Below, piece after piece: positions 22,301 through 28,024 of a stretch of DNA of 28,024 nucleotides. The notes beneath the pieces are model-generated. The model did no database searches. It saw only the letters and a program-made list of their open reading frames with translations, and was not told the origin of the DNA. Location of the stretch: assembly GCA_001687465.1 (NCBI GenBank), contig LVLI01001002.1, positions 1-28,024 of the forward strand, read 5' to 3'. The DNA is from Halocafeteria seosinensis. Lineage: Eukaryota > Sar > Bigyra > Bicosoecida. The first letter of the stretch is position 1. Each line of letters starts with the position of its first letter. A program made the position numbers and the translations under genes.

Positions 22301-23848
22301 GTAACCGGACCCATTTTCGGCTCAATCCCGGTCACTGCATACGGTGGACCGACCAATTGCTGCATATCGAGGACGTGCAAGTCACCATGCCATCTATTTG
22401 TCCATCCTCCAAAAATTAATACTCTAGATCCCTTTGGATCAAACGCCATACCACAGTCCTCACGGGCCGATGGCGGCTTGCCGTCGAAGTTGAGATTCTT
22501 TACGTCTATCCATTGAGCTTGCTCAAGCATTGCTGCGGTCTCTCCATCGCGTGGGCTATATTCGACGCTTTCGTCTAGCATTGCCCCTTCTGGAACACTG
22601 GCATCAATTCTATCCAATAGCATAACTTCCGAAGAAAACACACCTTGTGCTCGAGCACTATTGGGAGACGCGACGGAGCCTCCAAAAAGCAACATTTTGC
22701 TATACGGGATTGAGGCAATACCAACAGCAGCATGATTCCAGCGTGGAAGTCCCTGCTGGGTCTCAATCTGGGTCCAAGTGTTTGTGTACCATTCATATAG
22801 CCAGAGATCAGCTAGCTGAGAACGATTATTCCAACCTCCAAAGACCAGCATTTTGCTCCCAAAACCGACAGCGGTGTGGCCAGATCGAGGTGCCGGGGGT
22901 TTCCCTTTCGGCGTAAGCTTCTTGAAACTGCTCTTTTCGGTATCGTAGGCATAGAGGTCATTAAAATCCTTTCGGCTGAAATATGCTCCACCGTGGCCAC
23001 CGAAGATTAAAATTGTGCTTTCTAGCAAAGTTGCAGAGCTGTGACCGCCCCGAGGAGTAGGAGATTCTTCTAGGTTTGGGTCACTCTCTTTTTTTGGTGC
23101 GTGATTTCCCTGCTTATCGATTTCATACAATGAGGGCCATGGATTTTCCCATGTTGATTTTTGAGCGTCGAAGACCCAGAGATCCGATAGACGTGAGTTG
23201 GTCGAGTGCAAACCGCCGAAGATCTGTGTGCGTAGAAATAAAAGAGCATGGACGTCTCAATGCATAGCAAAAACCGCAACCATGTGACTACTTACAGCTA
23301 TTTTATTCTTCCCAAAGGCAGACGCAGAATGCTTCCAGCGAGGCAACGGGATATCGCTAGGGTACTGTTCACTCTCTAAACTGCGTGAGCTTGACTGCCG
23401 ATCTCTGGCGGACTGGAAGCGCGCACTATCTCTTTTAGAGCCGTGTTTGCTCTCTTTCTCCCCATGGGTCGTCCCACTGACTTTGACCCACTTGAACTCT
23501 TTTTTACTGCCACCAGAAGGGATCTGAACACGGAACATTTCGTTGGACGGCCCAACGGGTTTCTTCGGGGGCAAGCCACCGAAGAGGTAAGCATTGTTGC
23601 CCACCACGGTTAACGAGTGGCCTGAACGTTTGAGAGGAACATCCCCACTACAAGACGCTCGAAACCAATGCAACACACCACTTGTGTCTTGCTGCAACCA
23701 CGAGAAACAATGTAGCATTCACTTTGGAGAGTTCAACGGCTCGATTGAAACCACGTACCAAAATTTGATCCTCTCCTCCAGCAGCTGCATTCTTGTCGTT
23801 GGTGAGCGCTTGGTTCTTATCACTCGCTGCTTGGTTAGCAGGAGGCAT
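10354..23848 (-). CDS. Axonemal outer-arm dynein heavy chain, Kelch-bearing alpha type
   Basis: Exons 23759..23848, 23296..23691 and 10354..23223 join in phase to 4451 residues, close to the roughly 4500 of Chlamydomonas alpha heavy chain. Introns are 67 nt (GTACGT..TTGCAG) and 72 nt (GTAAGT..ACACAG). An in-frame TAA directly precedes the chosen ATG. Approximate domain order: Kelch propeller 40-440 (repeated FGG motifs), IPT/TIG 450-555, filamin-like 564-720, tail helices, AAA1 P-loop GPAGTGKTETT at 1580 with CFDEFNRL at 1629, AAA2 GPPGCGKSKTW at 1861, AAA3 AGYAGCGKTA at 2246 with FFVDDLN, AAA4 VGVGGSGKQS at 2596, antiparallel stalk 2840-3150 enclosing the microtubule-binding tip (about 2950-3070), AAA5, AAA6 and C-terminal domain. 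The protein is the ATPase motor that slides doublet microtubules in cilia. Two charged low-complexity insertions are present (about 3514-3580 and 4115-4140). All four P-loops look intact. Confidence 0.95.
23224..23295 (-). other. Dynein intron 2
   Basis: A 72-nt intron with GTAAGT donor and CACACAG acceptor. Splicing creates the Kelch strand KNKIAIFGGLHS across the junction, which strongly supports the exact boundaries. Confidence 0.9.
23692..23758 (-). other. Dynein intron 1
   Basis: A 67-nt intron with GTACGT donor and GTTGCAG acceptor lies between codons 30 and 31. Removing it joins the start-codon exon to the first Kelch repeat; both flanking frames otherwise read into unrelated sequence. 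Confidence 0.85.
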
Positions 23849-23937
23849 TTTGCTCACTTATAGGGATTTATTTTTCAATGCTATTTCCTTAAAGGATCAG
23901 CTTCTCAATTGCTTGAATTCATTCACTCTTCAAAAAA

Positions 23938-23945
23938 TATAAAAG
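23938..23945 (+). promoter_or_regulatory. Possible TATA box
   Basis: TATAAAAG lies 63 bp before the ATG at 24008 on the plus strand. The sequence matches a classical TATA box and the spacing would allow a short leader, but the downstream frame is itself unproven. Confidence 0.25.
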
Positions 23946-24007
23946 CAACACACACTAGTTGTTGCGTATTAAAACCCTGCATTAATCAACACAAACATTG
24001 TCAGCAA

Positions 24008-24376
24008 ATGCAGTTTTGGTCACTGGACATCGAGGTCGCTCAACCATCAGATATCATATCATCCAGGATTCCTCGCCGCCCTTTTGAAAGACACATCCTC
24101 AACTGCTTCCTCTACAAGAGTGCGCAGAGTGCCGTCTACGACGATTCCACGATCATCTCACTCAGTTCTTCCTTCCTCAATTCGCACTCTAGTGCATACG
24201 GAGCTCAACAAGCTCATCATCGTTGCAACTTCCTCCCCCTTGTAAGTTCAACAAAAACGGTCATCATCACGCAGTCCCCTGTTCGCTCGGCTGGCCGGAG
24301 ACCCCAGGGAATCCCGGGAGCCGTCCTCGCAACTTACCCAAAAAACGAGCCGTTAAATTCGCGCGAAGCGCTTTAA
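24008..24376 (+). CDS. Hypothetical small protein, low support
   Basis: An ATG at 24008 opens a frame of 122 residues ending at 24376. The first 78 residues (from MQFWSLDIEVAQPSDI to CNFLPL) look more protein-like than the remainder, and a GTAAGT at about 24241 could be a splice donor, so the real gene might continue through an intron. I recognise no family. Its position is divergent from the dynein gene, 159 bp from the dynein ATG. The alternative is that this whole stretch is just the dynein promoter and spacer. Confidence 0.22.
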   Translation: MQFWSLDIEVAQPSDIISSRIPRRPFERHILNCFLYKSAQSAVYDDSTIISLSSSFLNSHSSAYGAQQAHHRCNFLPLVSSTKTVIITQSPVRSAGRRPQGIPGAVLATYPKNEPLNSREAL

Positions 24377-24736
24377 CGGAAACACAGCGAGAGATTCTCG
24401 CTCAAACGACACAGTACACAAAAACACACAGGAACAGGACGAATAATGAAAGTATGTCAGGGGCCAACAATGTCGACATGGACCTCTCAACACATCGTTC
24501 CTGACTGTAATTACTGCTGATGATGTGTGTGGTTGCGACGGAGACCGTCGCACCGTGCGACCGGCGTGTTTCCGCAGGAATCGATGCAATTCAAACGGCC
24601 ACACCCTTCATGCATAGTGGGGACGTTCAGTGGGTTATACAGCGTAAGTGGATGCATGAATGGACTTCCAGTCTAAAACAAAGCGCTGAATCAACATCAA
24701 AATTTCATTGTGTAGGATTATAGTTTTGCCTGTGGG
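24377..24736. other. Spacer before PDH E1 beta 3' end
   Basis: About 360 bp with only short frames without recognisable motifs on either strand. It should contain the 3' untranslated region of the PDH gene, which runs leftward. Confidence 0.4.
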
Positions 24737-26240
24737 TTACATCTGCCGAGCCAATGTCCTTTCTACTGCAGATACAACATTAAAGGCTTTAGGAAGAGCA
24801 GATTGCTCCAAATTTTCGGCATACGGCATAGGCACGTCAACGCCAGTTACACGTTCCAGAGGTGCATCCAAGTAGTCGAAAGCCTCGGACTCCATGACTA
24901 TGCCAGCAATTTCAGCTCCTACACCGAAATGCGGCCATCCTTCTTCTAACGACACTACATGGTTCGTCTTCTGAACACTTTTTATGATTGCATCGCGATC
25001 AAGAGGGCGAAGAGATCGAAGATTAATCACCTCAACAGATATTCCTTTCTGACTCAGTTCTTCGGCTGCTTCCAGCGCCATGCCGACGGCTTTTGAAAAC
25101 GTCACTATCGTACAATCGGACCCTTCTCTTTCTATCTTTGCTCTTCCAAACGGAATAACGAAATCTTTATCACTAGCTTCCGTACTGACCGGCATAGAAA
25201 CACCGTACATCAGCTCATGCTCCAAGCATACAACAGGGTTATCGTCCCGGATGGCTGCTTTAAGTAACCCACGTGCGTCTTCCGCCGAGTAGGGTGCAAC
25301 GACTTTGAGACCAGGGACCATGCCGTACCAAGCTGCAAAGCATTGTGAGTGTTGCGCAGCTACTCCGGCAGCCGGTCCATTAGGTCCTCGAAATACCATT
25401 GGTACATTGATATCACCAGCAGACATGTAAAGCTGTTTGGCTGCCGAATTGACTACTTGGTCAATGGCTTGCATTGAGAAATTAAAGGTCATAAATTCCA
25501 CCACTGGTCTGAGTCCATTCATCGCAGCACCGGCCGCCAGACCAGCGAATCCTGTAGAATGCAAAAACACAGTAATCAATTCCGTACAGCGTACAGGATT
25601 AGAATGTATCTTCCCCCCATACCCATTTCTGTAATCGGTGTATCCACGACACGTTCCGAGCCATATTTTTGCCACAGTCCGCGCGTCACCTGCACGAACA
25701 CGCGAGCAAACAAGAAAATGAACTCATGCACATGTTCTAGGCCCTGAATTGCAGGTAAATAAGCTCCTTTATTACCTTATATGCACCTTGATATTGGGCT
25801 ATCTCTTCCCCGATTAAAAACACGTTTTCATCGCGTTCCATTTCCTCGTCCATGGCACTGTTCAGCGCATCTCGGACGGCCATCTGTATAGAATATAGAA
25901 ATACATTAATAGGGAACAAATATAATGTATAAAACGTCTAAAATGCTCTGTATAGAGCAGGAAAGAGGTAACAGACTCACCTCTGTGGACTCTCCTCCAG
26001 ACATCCATCGTTTTGAAGATATTCCCGACTGCAGACAGAAGCAACCAATAGCGCATACGATAGAGCATGCAATGAGCTATGGAAGAAAACTAAAATCGGA
26101 GGCAATGTACGTACCGATAGAGGTGTATGGACTGCTAAAGAAGTAGCCCTGGCGGTGGTGTTCAGAGCAGCTTTACGGGCTTCCCGGAGCCATTTCAGGC
26201 CAGATTGGCGCTGTTTCAACAGTGTTGATGAAGCAAACAT
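24737..26240 (-). CDS. PDHB: Pyruvate dehydrogenase E1 component subunit beta, mitochondrial
   Basis: Five exons, 26115..26240, 25981..26028, 25776..25883, 25623..25689 and 24737..25551, join in phase to 387 residues (human PDHB has 359). Introns are 71-97 nt with donors GTACGT, GTGAGT, GTAATA and GTATGG. With an alpha subunit, this protein forms the thiamine-diphosphate E1 enzyme that decarboxylates pyruvate to feed acetyl-CoA into the TCA cycle. The first roughly 55 residues are rich in R, K, S and A with almost no acidic residues early, as in a mitochondrial targeting peptide. The mature part is highly typical: [103 protein letters not shown] and [18 protein letters not shown] plastid isoform is unlikely because the sequence follows the mitochondrial type throughout. 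Confidence 0.94.
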
Positions 26241-26376
26241 TTTCCGCTACTTGCATACATATAATCTTCACATCGACATACATCAATCCATGTAGTAGCC
26301 CAATGACACCTGGAAGCTTTTTGTTATTGTTTCTAGGGGGCGTCAAAAGGGGAGCCGGCCCGAGATACTCCCAATA

Positions 26377-26410
26377 GTCAAGTTGACTAAGTCAACAGAC
26401 TGTCAAGTTG
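26377..26410. repeat. Short direct repeat and palindrome beside the transposon end
   Basis: GTCAAGTTG occurs at 26377..26385 and again at 26402..26410, immediately before the transposon terminus. Between them lies the 15-bp palindrome GTTGACTAAGTCAAC (26382..26396). The second copy abuts the element end, so this may be a footprint or a rearranged target site. Confidence 0.4.
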
Positions 26411-26411
26411 C

Positions 26412-27062
26412 CAGTGGTGGGGCTCGGCTCGGCTTTTTTTACTCCGAGCCGAGCGGGGCATTTGGCTCGGCTCGACCCCCCCGAGCGACGAGCGACGAGC
26501 CGAGCGTAAGTCAATTTCGGAAAACACTGTTCTTTGTTATGTAATGTATATTCTATAAAAGAATGGAGCGCACAAATGCTTTCTCAGTACTCTCTAGCAG
26601 AGTCTCTGCATCGTAGGATCTCAGAATATGCCTCCGTAGTGTGTACAGTGCAGACACTGCAGGCTGCAGCTCAATCCAGCAGGCAGCCTCTACGCTACGT
26701 GTTTTTGCCAGAACTGGAGTGTTGGTAGAGCATTCTTCTGTGCAAGAGTCATATAGCCGCTCACTTCCCATTGAAATCCTAGGTTACTCTTTAAGGTAGA
26801 GAACAGGGATATTGGTGCCTCGTCTGGAGTACTATCCTCAAGGTCTTCTACAGCGAGGCCGGAATGGAGACCTGATGGACGTCTTAGTCTTGTCTCTGAA
26901 ATCTGAGCTGCTAACCAGTTGATAAGGTAGTCTACTTCTTCTGCCTCTACCTCGCCGAATGCCGCGTTGGGGTTGAGAAAACGAGGGTCCACGGTACAAG
27001 TAGCAACAGCGCTATAAATGCACTGCTTCCCGATCCGCTCTCCAAGATAAGATTTGACAGTC
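26412..27062 (-). mobile_element. hAT-like DNA transposon remnant (one end plus decayed transposase)
   Basis: The left border begins CAGTGGTGGGG, like the CAG(T/G)GGTGG ends common in hAT elements, and is followed by GC-rich subterminal inverted repeats. On the minus strand, about 26680-27060 encodes residues resembling the C-terminal part of hAT transposases: ERIGKQCIYSAVATCTVDPRF (the block around DPRF) and, after an acidic stretch, SGYMTLAQKNALPTLQFWQK, which resembles the start of the dimerisation region (xFWxxH). The frame is interrupted by stops at about 26684 and 27072, so the copy is probably inactive. The other terminus was not seen; it is outside the window or lost. The family call rests on short motifs and border sequence, not on a full domain. 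Confidence 0.45.
26422..26505. repeat. Subterminal GCTCGGCTCGG inverted repeats
   Basis: Perfect 11-bp arms GCTCGGCTCGG (26422..26432) and CCGAGCCGAGC (26444..26454) enclose an 11-nt T-rich loop. A second 10-bp pair, GCTCGGCTCG (26465..26474) and CGAGCCGAGC (26496..26505), follows. Motif density and orientation fit subterminal transposase-binding repeats. Confidence 0.7.
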
Positions 27063-28024
27063 TATTTGAAATAGCATACGGCCAGGAAATACACTAGCGG
27101 CACAAAATGACGGCGCAAGCCGCTTGGGTCTCGAGTTTTCTTGTAACGATCTTCATTTCAGCGAGGATTCGCTCAATCCGTGTAATCTGCTTCGTAGCGG
27201 CATTGTCAAGACATCGTCGATTTTCTTGGAGGTACCGCGAGATGCTCCTCTTTTAGCAGTAGCGACAACATCCTCCATGACTTCTCAGATAAACGAGGTA
27301 CAGACTGTACCCTGCCTCACTTCGGTTATATGATCATTGTCCTTAATTGAAACGAGTTGCCTTTCTCCACGAGAACCCTGTGCTTCGCCGCTTGCACTCT
27401 AGGGAGAAATGGAGGAGCTGAAGTATTGCAAACCGGAGGAAATCAGGCTGGGACAAATCTCCCCACTTTTCGTCTCCCCAATCGGGGTCTGGGGAGATCC
27501 GGCCCGGGGTTTTCACAGATTTCTTGGGTGTGCAAGGGGAAATTTCGGTTCTCGGACCAAAATGTACTATTTTATGGTTTTATGGCCCATGTAAACACCT
27601 CATATAAATTCTAGATAACAAAAATTGTGTAAAATTGAACATTTTCGGAGGATAGAGTCATTAAACATCTTACTCGTGGCCTTCTGGAATTTCCGCACTT
27701 TCCACACTCGCAGAATGTCGACCGGGAGACAGCAACCTCTTATGAAAATCGCACACCATGTCATGTATCATCTCATAATTTGTTACGGATTTTACAAGAC
27801 CATCAGTAAGCTCATTTTATCGTAGAGAAGCCTGCGGATCTTCCGTTCGGTTCTTGACCTGCGAAAGCTCGCTCCACTGTGGCGTTGCTCACTCCTATAG
27901 TGAGACACTGTATCTCAACATCACTTGTTCTAGGCTCTTTCCTTCCATGTTATGCTCCTTTTTGCCTGTTTCTAGCTGTTTGGTCCAATGATCTTTCGTT
28001 TGTTCTTTGGTGGTAAATCGCGGT
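27063..28024. other. Gene-poor right flank
   Basis: No gene is supported in these 962 bp. The part near 27063-27330 may extend the decayed transposase on the minus strand, but the frames are broken and unconvincing. A hairpin-forming segment lies at 27457..27498. The last 500 bp show only short frames without motifs. Confidence 0.4.
27457..27498. repeat. Inverted repeat with nested C-rich direct repeats
   Basis: ATCTCCCCA (27457..27465) and TGGGGAGAT (27490..27498) are perfect 9-bp inverted arms with a 24-nt loop. The loop contains a second TCTCCCCA (27473..27480) and a CCCCAATCGGGG core, so alternative pairings are possible. It may be a transposon end or a simple hairpin; no transcript context is visible. 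Confidence 0.5.

Noticed and set aside
26534-26728. Plus-strand frame within the right-hand element.
   Set aside because: It is the complement of the decayed transposase region and shows no independent protein features.

Overview
The window is nuclear DNA of a flagellated, mitochondriate eukaryote, most likely an alga or other protist. The evidence is short GT..AG introns (mostly 65-112 nt, often with a GTACGT donor), a mitochondrial pyruvate dehydrogenase subunit with a presequence, a tafazzin, an R1R2R3 MYB protein, and a complete Kelch-bearing axonemal dynein heavy chain of the outer-arm alpha type known from Chlamydomonas. I cannot name the species. Exon structures were worked out by hand from splice sites, reading-frame phase and recalled family motifs, not from transcripts or database searches.

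Layout. 1-632 (-): 5' part of a gene that leaves the window, with a membrane anchor, a polar linker and the possible start of an RNase H-like fold. 894-1813 (-): TMEM205-like membrane protein. 1940-2510 (+): aldo-keto reductase with a normal start and intact catalytic tetrad, cut off after about 131 residues where a diverged tandem duplication (2466-2833) begins. 2511-4010: no confident gene, only repeat and a Cys/His-rich fragment. 4011-5816 (+): six-exon tafazzin. 5917-7342 (-): a fusion of an O6-alkylguanine-DNA alkyltransferase with a DUF1445/D-glutamate-cyclase-type domain. 8040-10219 (+): three-repeat MYB. 10354-23848 (-): 4451-residue outer-arm dynein heavy chain, 96% of it in one 12.87-kb exon. 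24737-26240 (-): mitochondrial PDH E1 beta. 26412 to about 27062 (-): end and decayed transposase of a hAT-like element; the rest of the window shows no gene.

The genes form a compact mixed-strand chain (convergent 3' ends 100 and 134 bp apart) with no shared pathway: DNA repair, mitochondrial membrane and carbon metabolism, transcription, and ciliary motility. The flanks hold decaying or mobile sequence. The most unusual item is the alkyltransferase-DUF1445 fusion, which is physically supported by one uninterrupted exon running from the repair active site through the whole DUF1445 domain. The long dynein exon, the truncated reductase and the RNase H-like partial gene also deserve checking.
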